Of a stretch of DNA of 64,000 nt, positions 34,239 to 43,078 are shown in pieces; the stretch's first letter is position 1; each line of letters begins with the position of its first letter. Below the pieces are notes generated by a model. That model worked only from the letters and a program-made list of their open reading frames with translations, was not told the origin of the DNA and ran no database searches. Both the position numbers and the translations under genes were made by a program. The stretch is from Cytobacillus kochii (GTDB taxonomy: Bacteria; Bacillota; Bacilli; Bacillales; Cytobacillaceae), in the NCBI RefSeq assembly GCF_020171845.1, contig NZ_JAIVAM010000005.1, forward strand, positions 62,001 through 126,000, read 5' to 3'.

Positions 34239-35075
34239 TTAACGAATTCCATTAATGAGGCCCATCATTTGATCAGCCATCGTTATTGAACGTGATTGAA
34301 ATTGGTATGAACGTTGTGTGTTCATTAGGTCGGTCATTTCCTTTGAAAGGTCGACATTTGATTGTTCTAGGACACCTTGTGACAGTGAAATATCGCCACT
34401 AAACTGCCCAGCTAAATCAGTATAAATATCAATGCCATCCATTTCAGCCTCTGCAGGCAAGCTTAACATATTTTCACCGATTTGTGTTAAATATTGTGGT
34501 TTATGGACGACCGTAATCCCAAGATTTACCGTTTGAGTGCCTCCATTAGCAGTCTGAGCTTGGAGTCTGCCTTGCTCCAATAATGTAAACTGGTTTACAT
34601 CTGACGAAAAAGTAATGGGTTCATTATTCTGTCCTAAAACGGCATCACCATTCCCAGTTACGAGCATCACTTCATTATTCCCTGACGGCGTAAGATGGAA
34701 AGAACCGTCTCTTGTATAACGGATTTCAGCACCGTTTTCGGTTTGTTGAAGAATGCGGAAGTATTGACCTTCTCCTGTTAAAGCGAAGTCTAATGCCCGA
34801 TCAGTTGATTTTAGACTGCCTTGTGTGCTCACTAGCTTAGCTTGGGCAAGTTTAGCCCCTACACCTTGTCTAACACCTTCTGGAGTCATTCTCTGTACGC
34901 CCATTAGTTCTTCAGCAGGTTGATTATTAAATTGTTGAACGAGAAGTTCACCAAAAGACGCTTCTCTTCTTTTAAAACCTGTAGTATCGACATTCGCCAT
35001 ATTATTGGCATGTATATCCATTTGCTTTTGTAATTGTGATAAGGTGTTTGTTGCTGTAATCATTACACGGTTCAT
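34239..35075 (-). CDS. flhP: Flagellar hook-basal body protein FlhP
   Basis: Protein of 278 residues of the FlgG/FlgF family. The N-terminal rod motif is QLQKQMDIHANNMANVDTTGFKRR, the middle beta-rich part contains the FALTGEGQYFRI ... YTRDGSFHL signature, and the C-terminal helix is SNVDLSKEMTDLMNTQRSYQFQSR. It is exported by the flagellar type III system and forms part of the distal rod. It lies 30 bases downstream of flhO, as in B. subtilis. Confidence 0.92.
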   Translation of the reverse strand: MNRVMITATNTLSQLQKQMDIHANNMANVDTTGFKRREASFGELLVQQFNNQPAEELMGVQRMTPEGVRQGVGAKLAQAKLVSTQGSLKSTDRALDFALTGEGQYFRILQQTENGAEIRYTRDGSFHLTPSGNNEVMLVTGNGDAVLGQNNEPITFSSDVNQFTLLEQGRLQAQTANGGTQTVNLGITVVHKPQYLTQIGENMLSLPAEAEMDGIDIYTDLAGQFSGDISLSQGVLEQSNVDLSKEMTDLMNTQRSYQFQSRSITMADQMMGLINGIR

Positions 35076-35104
35076 TTCATCGCCTCCTTATAACTTCCTA
35101 GTTG

Positions 35105-35920
35105 TTATCCAAGACGGCCAACTTCGTTTACTGCTTTCTCCATACTGCGGTCGTATGCTTGTAACACTTTTTGGTTGGCTTCAAACGTACGATAGCTTGC
35201 CATCATATCTGTCATCGTTCTTGAGGTATCAACATTGGAACGTTCTAAGAAACCTTGTTGGATACGAAAGGCAACATTACCGTAACCATTTTGCAAAGCA
35301 GTATTATCTTCCGTAGCGAAGAGCCCATCTCCTTGTTTTAGAAGATTTTCTGTTGTTTCCGCATAAGCTACGCCAATGCGTGTGGTATTTCCAGCTGCAT
35401 CTGTTAAATACCCTTCATCATTAACGGTAAATGATTCACTACCCGGTTGGATTCTGTTCCCGTTTTGATCTAAAACGTATAGACCACTTGCTGAAGTCAA
35501 ATATCCTTGGCTATCTAATGTGAAATTACCATTGCGTGTATATTTTGTATTGCCATCTTCACCAGCAACAGTAAAAAACAATGCACTACCGTCCGGAAGA
35601 TTACCATTTTCAAGCGATAAGTCTGTAGCCAGACCTGTTTCATTTAAATCACCCTGGGTATATAAAGGCATAGCTTCTTGTAAATATACACCTGTACTAA
35701 TACTTCCAACTGTTTCGTTAACTGGTATACGAAACCCGTTTTCTGTAGGGATATTTTGACTATCTATTCTTTGCAGTAACATATCAGAGAAACTGCTAAT
35801 TGCTGTTTGATCTGCTTTAAAACCAGGTGTATTTGCATTGGCCATATTATTAGCTAACATTTCCGTTCTTCTTTGCTGCGTTAACATACCTGATGCTGCA
35901 GTGTAAAACCCTCTAAACAT
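35105..35920 (-). CDS. flhO: Flagellar hook-basal body protein FlhO
   Basis: Protein of 271 residues of the FlgG/FlgF family. It has MFRGFYTAASGMLTQQRR and LANNMANANTPGFKAD at the N-terminus, KYTRNGNFTLDSQGYLTSASG in the middle and SNVDTSRTMTDMMASYRTFEANQ at the C-terminus. The frame begins with a GTG at 35929, but GGGAG is well spaced for ATG 35920, and family members start MxRGxYTA. FlhO and FlhP form the distal rod in Bacillus. It is followed by flhP. Confidence 0.92.
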   Translation of the reverse strand: MFRGFYTAASGMLTQQRRTEMLANNMANANTPGFKADQTAISSFSDMLLQRIDSQNIPTENGFRIPVNETVGSISTGVYLQEAMPLYTQGDLNETGLATDLSLENGNLPDGSALFFTVAGEDGNTKYTRNGNFTLDSQGYLTSASGLYVLDQNGNRIQPGSESFTVNDEGYLTDAAGNTTRIGVAYAETTENLLKQGDGLFATEDNTALQNGYGNVAFRIQQGFLERSNVDTSRTMTDMMASYRTFEANQKVLQAYDRSMEKAVNEVGRLG

Positions 35921-36022
35921 ATCGGTCACTCCCGTATATTATCGTCTCCCTTTTATATCGGAAAGGGTGCATAATTAATTAGCATTATTTACTTAGAGGT
36001 AAATGCATTGCTCTTCAACGAA

Positions 36023-36057
36023 AAGGCTGGCCTATAGAAGATCATTAGGTCAGCCTT
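36023..36057 (-). terminator. Hairpin between mbl and flhO
   Basis: AAGGCTGACCTA and TAGGCCAGCCTT (minus strand, 36057-36023, one mismatch) then TTTTCG. It may separate mbl from flhOP or allow partial read-through. Confidence 0.65.
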
Positions 36058-36066
36058 ACTCATTTG

Positions 36067-37068
36067 TTAACTTAATTTTTTTCGTGGTAAACGATCAATG
36101 TTATCAAGCATAATTCCAGTTCCAACTGCGACACAGTCCATCGGATTTTCAGCAATGAGAACAGGTACTTTTAATTCTTCAGCAAGAAGCATATCGATAC
36201 CATGAAGCAATGCTCCTCCACCAGTCAGAATAACGCCACGATCAATAATATCTGCTGATAGTTCAGGTGGTGTTCGTTCTAAAACACTTTTTGCAGCTTG
36301 GACAATCACGTCTACAGGCTCTTTTAAAGCTTGTTCGATTTCTTTTGAGTGAACAGTAATTGTGCGAGGTAATCCAGAAACCATATCACGACCACGAATT
36401 TCCATGCTCTCATTTCTAGAGTCAGGGAATACCGTTGCAATAGAAGTTTTAATATCTTCAGCCGTACGCTCACCAATTAAAAGCTTATATTCCTTTTTAA
36501 CGTATTGGAGAATTTCATTGTCAAATTTATCACCGGCCATTTTAATTGAAGAAGATGTAACAATATCACCCATAGATAGAACAGCCACATCCGTTGTTCC
36601 TCCACCAATATCTACGACCATATTACCACTTGGTTGGAAAATATCCATTCCCGCACCAATTGCGGCAACTTTCGGTTCTTCTTCAAGATAGACTTTCTTA
36701 CCGCCACTTTTTTCTGCTGCTTCTTTAATCGCCTTTTGCTCAACGCTCGTTACATTGGTAGGGCAACAAATAAGAATACGCGGTTTAGATAGAAAACCCT
36801 TCACATTTAATTTGTTAATAAAGTGCTTAAGCATCGCTTCCGTTACATCAAAGTCAGCAATTACACCATCTTTTAGCGGGCGAATAGCAATAATATTTCC
36901 AGGCGTTCTCCCCACCATACGGCGTGCTTCTTCACCGACAGCTAGTACTCTATTCGTGTTTTTATCAATGGCTACAACAGAAGGTTCATTTAAAACGATC
37001 CCTCTTCCTTTTACGTGTATCAGTACATTTGCCGTACCTAAGTCAATTCCAATATCTCTTGCAAACAT
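36067..37068 (-). CDS. mbl: MreB-like actin homologue Mbl
   Basis: Protein of 333 residues, the exact length of B. subtilis Mbl. Actin-fold motifs are present: phosphate-1 GIDLGTANVLIHVKG, connect-1 KPRILICCPTNVTSVE, phosphate-2 VVDIGGGTTDVAVLS, and the adenosine motif VILTGGGALLHG. It forms membrane-associated filaments that guide lateral wall synthesis and hold the rod shape. GGAGGAAG precedes the ATG. Position between spoIIID and flhO is as in B. subtilis. Confidence 0.96.
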   Translation of the reverse strand: MFARDIGIDLGTANVLIHVKGRGIVLNEPSVVAIDKNTNRVLAVGEEARRMVGRTPGNIIAIRPLKDGVIADFDVTEAMLKHFINKLNVKGFLSKPRILICCPTNVTSVEQKAIKEAAEKSGGKKVYLEEEPKVAAIGAGMDIFQPSGNMVVDIGGGTTDVAVLSMGDIVTSSSIKMAGDKFDNEILQYVKKEYKLLIGERTAEDIKTSIATVFPDSRNESMEIRGRDMVSGLPRTITVHSKEIEQALKEPVDVIVQAAKSVLERTPPELSADIIDRGVILTGGGALLHGIDMLLAEELKVPVLIAENPMDCVAVGTGIMLDNIDRLPRKKLS

Positions 37069-37505
37069 TGTTCCTAACTTCCTCCTCGCAACTAAATCTT
37101 CTTCTCATTTTTTACAGTTCAAATGGCTTAATAGGCTAGTAAAATGCCTTTTGTGTTTTTTGCTTATGTAAGCAATCTATCATTGATTTTTCGTTTCCGC
37201 ACGAATATTTCCCCATACAAAAGCCTTTCTCAAGCAACCTGAGAAAAGAGTTATTTTATGTATATTCTAGGGCTTCCACGTTAACAAAAGCACATATCAA
37301 GTTCATTATATCCTAGTTAATTATTTTAGCACATCTCTAGGAGAATAAATAACTATTTGTCAAAATATATTGTGACTTTTTAAGGAGAAATTGTTGAAAT
37401 GGTTGATTCTTGGGATAAAAGCTGCGGGAACACTTTGAAGTAATAAAGGAGTGAGGTTAAACAGGCAGATGGTTGTACCTTACCTCCCTCTGCCCGCTTC
37501 ATACA

Positions 37506-37778
37506 TTATTTGATGGGTTCTTCTTCAAGCTCTTCTTTCTTATACTTTAACTTTGTTGCTTCTCCCCCTCGCAAATGACGAATGGACTTATGATAATCTA
37601 ATATTTCTTTTACTTCATTAGCAAGGTCAGGATTTATTTCAGGCAATCTTTCTGTAAGATCTTTATGGACTGTACTTTTGGATACGCCAAACTCCTTCGC
37701 AATTACGCGAACCGTTTTTCTCGTCTCCACGATATACTTTCCAATCTTGATGGTTCTCTCTTTGATGTAATCGTGCAC
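37506..37778 (-). CDS. spoIIID: Mother-cell sporulation regulator SpoIIID
   Basis: Protein of 90 residues, starting at a GTG at 37778 behind GGGAGGG; the open frame extends to 37907 but the family starts MHDYIKERT. Nearly the whole protein is conserved: VHDYIKERTIKIGKYIVETR, the HTH TVRVIAKEFGVSKSTVHKDL, and a basic C-terminal helix (HKSIRHLRGGEATKLKYKK). It binds DNA in the mother cell after engulfment starts and tunes sigma-E and sigma-K regulons. I could not point to a clean sigma-E promoter upstream. Confidence 0.96.
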   Translation of the reverse strand: MHDYIKERTIKIGKYIVETRKTVRVIAKEFGVSKSTVHKDLTERLPEINPDLANEVKEILDYHKSIRHLRGGEATKLKYKKEELEEEPIK

Positions 37779-38430
37779 ACTACTCGCCCTCCCTAAATTG
37801 GATGTGAGAAGTGTGAAATGAGACTCGTTTTTACTTTGTCTTATAGTGTGTGTTTTACTAGTTGTTAAAAGAGTAGCAGGTAAACCTGCCGAGCAGTAGC
37901 TAAACATATCCTAGAGATTATACAGCTGTTACTAAACAAACGACCCCTCACCTCAAACATTCTCTTTGTAAGGTTTGTAACAGTTTATTAGCTTGGATTA
38001 AAATATATGCACAAAAAACACAAGTAGGACAAGTAACTGTATGTTTTTTTCATTTTAAGCAATCTTTTTTAAGAAGACATTCTCTATATAACATGATTGT
38101 TATTTAATACCTGCGACTTATGACTTACAAAAGGGTTATTAGACCTGATTATAAGTACTTATTTTTCGACAAGTTTCGCAAACCCTTTTTCTTACGCTAT
38201 ATTACAAATTAGAATTTTTAGTTCTAATCACTCAATTAAATGTATTTCAGTAACCAACGAAAAGTGATAAAAGTCTATACATAAAAACCAAATACCCAAT
38301 TCTTTATAATGAACAAGAGATTCTTTATTCCTATTGTTGTTTAATCCATCCCTGACTTACACTAAAATTCGAGCCAATAGATAAAACATGGTTATATAAC
38401 AATTATTTTCCAATTGAAGGGTGATTTATT
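37779..38430. other. Intergenic region between spoIIID and the LysM gene
   Basis: About 650 AT-rich bases holding two divergent promoters. A TATAAT-like box occurs within TTCTTTATAATGAA, about 130 bases before the LysM start, but without a clear -35. No ORF has a ribosome site. Confidence 0.4.
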
Positions 38431-39087
38431 TTGACAGTGTTAAAGCCACGGAAAGAGAGAATCTTTGAAGCGAGACAAAGAAGGATGAAATTAAGAAGAA
38501 TGAAATTAACAGGCATCTTGGCTGCTACAGTCATTATCCTTGCTGTCATTTTCAGCTTGAATGAGCAATCATCAGAAGCCGCTACTTATAAAGTTCAAAA
38601 AAATGACACACTCTATCGTATTGCCAAAAAACATAATCTTTCTGTCGAAGAATTAAAGATACATAACCAACTTGTAGACAATTATATTACTGTAGGGCAA
38701 TCGCTAGACATTCCATATCCTACAAATTATCAAGGTTTATCAGGTGAACCATTTATACATATTGTCGCTCCTGGGGAAACATTATGGAGAATTGCCGGTA
38801 GATACGGATTAAGCGTTGAAGAATTAAAAGCTCTCAACAACCTTAAGGATAATCATATTTACGCTTTTCAACCATTAACCATCATTGATGAAATGTATAC
38901 ATCGCAAGCTAAACTTATTGGGGCTGCAGATGATCGTGTGCTCGAATTCCAAGACGATGAAGAGTTTTTCACTTTACTGGCGCCTCTACAGTCTGCTTCT
39001 AGACTTCAAGCATTTACTGGACAAGATTTATTCATTACATATAAGAGAAATTCATTACTATCAATACATTCTACTCAAACTCCATAA
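38431..39087 (+). CDS. Membrane-anchored protein with two LysM domains
   Basis: Protein of 218 residues. A basic N-terminus (RKERIFEARQRRMKLRRMK) precedes one membrane helix (about 28-44), then two LysM domains follow at about 51-95 (YKVQKNDTLYRIAKKH) and 108-153 (HIVAPGETLWRIAGRY), and a C-terminal region without a known fold (about 160-218). It is a type II membrane protein that would bind peptidoglycan or spore cortex glycan. The TTG start is nine bases after AAGGG. Its position between spoIIID and spoIIQ suggests, but does not prove, a sporulation role. Confidence 0.75.
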   Translation: MTVLKPRKERIFEARQRRMKLRRMKLTGILAATVIILAVIFSLNEQSSEAATYKVQKNDTLYRIAKKHNLSVEELKIHNQLVDNYITVGQSLDIPYPTNYQGLSGEPFIHIVAPGETLWRIAGRYGLSVEELKALNNLKDNHIYAFQPLTIIDEMYTSQAKLIGAADDRVLEFQDDEEFFTLLAPLQSASRLQAFTGQDLFITYKRNSLLSIHSTQTP

Positions 39088-39097
39088 GAAATAAAAA

Positions 39098-39125
39098 GGG
39101 AAATATTCACGAATGAATATTTCCC
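39098..39125 (-). terminator. Terminator between the LysM gene and spoIIQ
   Basis: GGGAAATATTCA and TGAATATTTCCC form a perfect 12-pair stem with loop CGAA. The minus strand continues into TTTTT, so it serves spoIIQ; the convergent gene may use it too. Confidence 0.85.
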
Positions 39126-39166
39126 GAGAAATGTCGAAACTTTTCCATTTTTGTCTCAACATTTAT

Positions 39167-40033
39167 TTATGATTCTTGTGTATCTGAAGAAGCATCAGCG
39201 TCTGTTTCATCTTCATTGCTTGCACCATCATCTTCTGATTGGCCTTCATCACTTGGCGCAGCATCTGATTCATCATCAGCACTTTCCGTTGAACCTTCTT
39301 GGGCTGCATCTTCAGCAGGTGTACTCTCTTCAGCTATTTCAGCTTTTTCCAATTGACTTAACGTTTTACCAACAAACTCCTCTGGGTTTACAGCTACACC
39401 ATCTTTACGGATTTCAAAGTGTACGTGCTCTCCAGCTTCTTGGTTAATTTGGCTTTGACCAGATTGAGCAATTGTATCTCCTTGCTCCACTACACTACCT
39501 TCTTTTACTTTCATATCAGTAATGGATTGGTAGCGTGTCACAATTCCTTCAGCATGCTGAATTTCAACGACATTTCCTAGTGTTGCATCTTCTTCCACCT
39601 TAGTCACTGTTCCACTTAATGCTGCACGAACTTCAAATGTTTTCCCATCTTCCATAACAATGTCAATACCTGCATTTGGTTGGTATGTGTTATTGTAGAA
39701 TACCAAAGCTTCTTCTTGAGCCGCTTCCTCACCATGTACATCATAGAATTTAGTTTGGATTACTGCTCCGTCCGCTTTTTCTACCGGTAGCACAAAGTTC
39801 TCCATTGCATTATTCACTTCAACTGCATCCTCATTACCTTTGCCAGTAAGATCTGTCTCACCGTAATCAAATCCATCTGTGTCTGAAGCATTTTCATTGC
39901 TGTTTTGGAACCATAGAACGCCACTAAGTATGAGTGCTGCACTCGCGATGTAAATTGCTGGATAAGCCCAACGTTTCTTCATAAACTTTTTAAAACTAGA
40001 ATCTTGAGAAGTCTTTTTTTCTTCCTCTCTCAT
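39167..40033 (-). CDS. spoIIQ: Stage II sporulation protein Q (SpoIIQ)
   Basis: Protein of 288 residues. A short cytosolic N-terminus, one membrane helix (about 24-43), then an M23/LytM domain at about 95-230 ending in GEHVHFEIRKDG. The first zinc-ligand position of active LytM enzymes (His in HxGxD) is Asn here (PNAGID), as expected for degenerate SpoIIQ. A long Asp/Glu/Ser-rich tail (about 240-288) follows. SpoIIQ is made in the forespore and pairs with SpoIIIAH to form the channel between forespore and mother cell. Gene order with spoIIID and spoIID matches B. subtilis. I could not locate a convincing sigma-F promoter. Confidence 0.93.
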   Translation of the reverse strand: MREEEKKTSQDSSFKKFMKKRWAYPAIYIASAALILSGVLWFQNSNENASDTDGFDYGETDLTGKGNEDAVEVNNAMENFVLPVEKADGAVIQTKFYDVHGEEAAQEEALVFYNNTYQPNAGIDIVMEDGKTFEVRAALSGTVTKVEEDATLGNVVEIQHAEGIVTRYQSITDMKVKEGSVVEQGDTIAQSGQSQINQEAGEHVHFEIRKDGVAVNPEEFVGKTLSQLEKAEIAEESTPAEDAAQEGSTESADDESDAAPSDEGQSEDDGASNEDETDADASSDTQES

Positions 40034-40202
40034 TTTTCATCACCTCTGGCATCAGTTTGAACAGATTCCAGAAGATATATACATCATCTAAAAATTTTTT
40101 TGGATTTATTTTTTACTAACTCGATTTTTATATACATGTTTTATCAAAATAATTATATTCTGAATATTGAAGTACCAATAGGTCTATATTCAAACAGAAA
40201 AC

Positions 40203-40230
40203 AAACAGCTCCGATTGAAGCTGTTTTTTT
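40203..40230 (-). terminator. Hairpin after spoIID
   Basis: AAACAGCT (40203-40210) and AGCTGTTT (40219-40226) pair perfectly. On the minus strand the stem is followed by GTTTTC. Confidence 0.6.
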
Positions 40231-40234
40231 AAAC

Positions 40235-41266
40235 TTACTTTTGTGCAGTTAATTTTGCCACCATCGTATCAGATTCACTAATTTTGATTCCTTTATAGTA
40301 ATAAGAAACAATTTCTTTATATGATTTACCTTCTTTCGCCATACCGTTTGCACCATACTGACTCATGCCAACCCCATGTCCATACCCTTTTGTTTGTATA
40401 TTAATCTGATCACCATTTCTCTTCAGGGTAAAGTCAGTTGATTGCAACCCTAATTTCATTCTAACATCTGTTCCTTTAATCATGGTTCCATTAATATCTA
40501 CTTTCCCTATTCGATTACCATCTGTTTTCTCAACAATTTTAGCAACAGTTTGACCCGAAGGTACTTTCACATTTAACTTTTTTTCAAATTCGGATACAGG
40601 GATAGAGATTTGATCAGCAAATTTTGGTGTATCAATGTCCCAGGGGCTTTTGACACTTTTTAAATACGGCGTGGCATTCGCCCAAACATTTTCCGCATTT
40701 TCCGTATAGCCATTACTTGTTGAGAAGAACGCTGCTGTTATAGGATTACCATCATAGGTAAGAATTTGCCCACTTGTTTCTTGAACTGCTTGCGTAATTT
40801 TCTCGATTTTCCAATCATAATCGGACTTCCATATTTTCTTGAGCTCTTCTTTGTTTTTAAAAACTTGATCATCAGTGGAATCAGTAATCATGGCACCATC
40901 TGGTAATGAGCCCTCATCTGCCAGTAGATGCTGCATGGTATACGTTCGCGCTGCTAGTGCTTGTGCCTTCAACGCCTCTAACTCAAACTCAGCAGGCATC
41001 TCAGAAGCAACAACCCCAATAAGATAGTCTTCAAAAGCAAATGTCTCCACTTTTTTGGCATCGGTGCGATAAACTGCCACATCAACTGCAGGTTCCATCG
41101 AGTTGAAAGGCGTTGCCTCCTCCTTCTTCTTCTCCGCAGTCACAGCCTCCCGATTCTCTTGCTTCTCATCATTTCCGAAAGGAAGAACTACTAGTAAGGC
41201 TGGAATAATTAATACAAGTGTAAAGAGTACTGCTGATAGTACGATGAATGGTTTGAATTTTGTCAT
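40235..41266 (-). CDS. spoIID: Stage II sporulation protein D (SpoIID)
   Basis: Protein of 343 residues: membrane anchor at about 7-29, then the SpoIID/LytB domain (about 65-330). Family motifs are FEDYLIGVVASEMPAEFELEALKAQALAARTY (including the catalytic Glu in SEMP), FFSTSNGYTENAENVW, and the closing GYGHGVGMSQYGANGMAKEGKSY. It is the lytic transglycosylase of the SpoIIDMP engulfment machine in the mother cell. A good sigma-E promoter lies 35 bases upstream of the start. Confidence 0.95.
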   Translation of the reverse strand: MTKFKPFIVLSAVLFTLVLIIPALLVVLPFGNDEKQENREAVTAEKKKEEATPFNSMEPAVDVAVYRTDAKKVETFAFEDYLIGVVASEMPAEFELEALKAQALAARTYTMQHLLADEGSLPDGAMITDSTDDQVFKNKEELKKIWKSDYDWKIEKITQAVQETSGQILTYDGNPITAAFFSTSNGYTENAENVWANATPYLKSVKSPWDIDTPKFADQISIPVSEFEKKLNVKVPSGQTVAKIVEKTDGNRIGKVDINGTMIKGTDVRMKLGLQSTDFTLKRNGDQINIQTKGYGHGVGMSQYGANGMAKEGKSYKEIVSYYYKGIKISESDTMVAKLTAQK

Positions 41267-41300
41267 ATGCTAGCCTCCATCAAGATTCACGTCTCATTCA

Positions 41301-41329
41301 ATCATATGGTCGAAATAGAGCCATTATGA
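41301..41329 (-). promoter_or_regulatory. Sigma-E promoter of spoIID
   Basis: On the minus strand TCATAAT (41329-41323) is followed after 14 bases by CATATGAT (41308-41301). Both boxes and the spacing fit the sigma-E consensus (ATA-rich -35, CATACA-T -10, 14 bases), as expected for spoIID. Confidence 0.6.
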
Positions 41330-41501
41330 CAAAATCCCACTATTGAATTTCTCTAGTAAAGTAGCTATTTCGTATGTAATGGTAGAGATAGAGAACCGAG
41401 AGAAAATGGAGTGAGGGCTTTTTACGAGAGGTAAATGTTCACCTTCACTATGGTAATGAATAGTTTTGAGTCCACAACCAAATCATAGATAGAGTCCTAC
41501 A

Positions 41502-41650
41502 ACACTTAAAAAAATTTGTGGATGAACTTCTGTCTTTTTTCGCCCACACATCTTGATGGTTTTGTGAACTCTATTTGTGCGCATTTCCTGTTTGCCACAC
41601 ATCTCATCAGTTTTATACACTCTGTGCGCCCACACATTACTTATCTCACA
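41502..41650. repeat. Degenerate 51-bp array E (2-3 units)
   Basis: ACACAT occurs at 41546 and 41597, exactly 51 bases apart, with decayed copies on both sides. Segments such as TTTCCTGTTTGCCACACAT match ATTCCCTGTTTGCCCACAC of array D 23 kb away, so D and E belong to one repeat family. It lies between the spoIID promoter and the murAA terminator. Confidence 0.65.
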
Positions 41651-41689
41651 TATATGTACATCTGCATTTTCATCCTTAGCCCAAAAAAA

Positions 41690-41719
41690 AACCACTCATC
41701 TTTAAAAAGATGAGTGGTT
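41690..41719 (-). terminator. Terminator after murAA
   Basis: A perfect 14-pair stem (41719-41706 with 41703-41690, two-base loop) followed by a run of T on the minus strand. Confidence 0.92.
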
Positions 41720-41728
41720 CAGCCATTT

Positions 41729-43045
41729 TTAGGCATTCAAATCAGTAATGATGGTTTGTTCAGTTGTAGACATATCTTCGTCTGCTTCAGTCACACGTTC
41801 AATGTCTGCACCTAAGCTCGCTAGTTTCTTATGGAAATCGACATAGCCACGGTCAAGATGTTTTAATTCTGTTACACGTGTTATGCCGTCTGCTACAAGT
41901 CCTGTTAAGATGAGAGCAGCTGCAGCACGTAAATCGGTTGCGGCAACTTCTGCACCTTGTAGGTTGGATGGTCCTTCCATAATAACAGAGCGACCTTCGA
42001 TTTTCACATCTGCATTCATGCGACGGAATTCTTCCACATGCATGAAGCGGTTTTCAAATACAGTCTCCGTAATAACACTTGTGCCTTTGGCATGAAGCAA
42101 TAGTGCCATCATTTGAGATTGCATATCTGTTGGAAAACCTGGGTGAGGCATCGTTTTGATATCTACAGCTTTAAGCTCTGACGGGCCGATGACGCGAACG
42201 CCTTCTTCCTCTTCGATAAACTGAACGCCCATTTCTTCCATTTTTGCAATTAAAGATGTCGCATGTTCTGGTACAGCACCTTTGACAAGAACATCGCCGC
42301 CTGTAATGGCTGCTGCTACCATAAATGTACCTGCTTCAATTCGGTCTGGAATAATATGATGCTCAGCACCAAATAATACATCCACACCTTCAATACGAAT
42401 CGTTCCTGTTCCAGCACCACGAACTTTTGCACCCATTTTATTAAGGAAGTTCGCAAGGTCCACAATTTCTGGCTCTTTTGCTACATTTTCTAGAATCGTT
42501 GTACCCTTTGCTAATGTAGCGGCCATCATAATATTTTCTGTTGCGCCTACGCTAGGAAAATCAAGATATATTTTTGCACCATGTAGTTTTCCTTCTGGAG
42601 CTTCTGCTTCAATAAAACCGTTGCCAACCTTAACTGTTGCACCCATTGCTTCAAAACCCTTTAAATGTTGATCTATCGGGCGTGAACCAATCGCACAACC
42701 GCCTGGCAATGCTACTCTTGCTCTTCCATTTCTCGCTAATAGTGAACCCATGACTAAAACAGATGCACGCATTTTTCGAACATATTCAAATGGTGCTTCT
42801 ACTTTTAACTCTCTAGATGCATCAACAGTTACTGTATTGTTATCAAACCCCACTTCGGCGTTTAAAAAACGTAATACTTCATTAATTGTATATACATCGG
42901 AGAGAGTTGGGACATCACGAATTACGCTTTTTCCATCACTTGCTAACAATGTTGCAGCGATTACCGGTAAAACAGCATTTTTTGCGCCTTCTACTTTGAC
43001 TGTGCCACTTAACCGATTTCCGCCGCGGACGATGATTTTTTCCAA
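41729..43045 (-). CDS. murAA: UDP-N-acetylglucosamine 1-carboxyvinyltransferase MurAA
   Basis: Protein of 438 residues of the EPSP-synthase fold. The substrate-binding Lys22-Asn23 lies in [10 protein letters not shown], and the catalytic loop has Cys117 in [15 protein letters not shown], the fosfomycin target. DYFVTDL-type motifs and the closing [21 protein letters not shown] are present. It transfers enolpyruvate from PEP to UDP-GlcNAc, the first committed step of peptidoglycan synthesis in the cytosol. It lies 33 bases downstream of ywmB, the B. subtilis order. Confidence 0.96.
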   Translation of the reverse strand: MEKIIVRGGNRLSGTVKVEGAKNAVLPVIAATLLASDGKSVIRDVPTLSDVYTINEVLRFLNAEVGFDNNTVTVDASRELKVEAPFEYVRKMRASVLVMGSLLARNGRARVALPGGCAIGSRPIDQHLKGFEAMGATVKVGNGFIEAEAPEGKLHGAKIYLDFPSVGATENIMMAATLAKGTTILENVAKEPEIVDLANFLNKMGAKVRGAGTGTIRIEGVDVLFGAEHHIIPDRIEAGTFMVAAAITGGDVLVKGAVPEHATSLIAKMEEMGVQFIEEEEGVRVIGPSELKAVDIKTMPHPGFPTDMQSQMMALLLHAKGTSVITETVFENRFMHVEEFRRMNADVKIEGRSVIMEGPSNLQGAEVAATDLRAAAALILTGLVADGITRVTELKHLDRGYVDFHKKLASLGADIERVTEADEDMSTTEQTIITDLNA

Positions 43046-43078
43046 AGTGTATTCCCCTCCGCGTCCATTTTCTCTATA

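Noticed and set aside
37779..37930. Sigma-E promoter for spoIIID
   Set aside because: A CACACTAT box resembles the -10, but there is no ATA-type -35 fourteen bases upstream.
40034..40140. Sigma-F promoter for spoIIQ
   Set aside because: GTATA-like -35 elements exist, but no -10 matching GGNNANANTR at the right distance.
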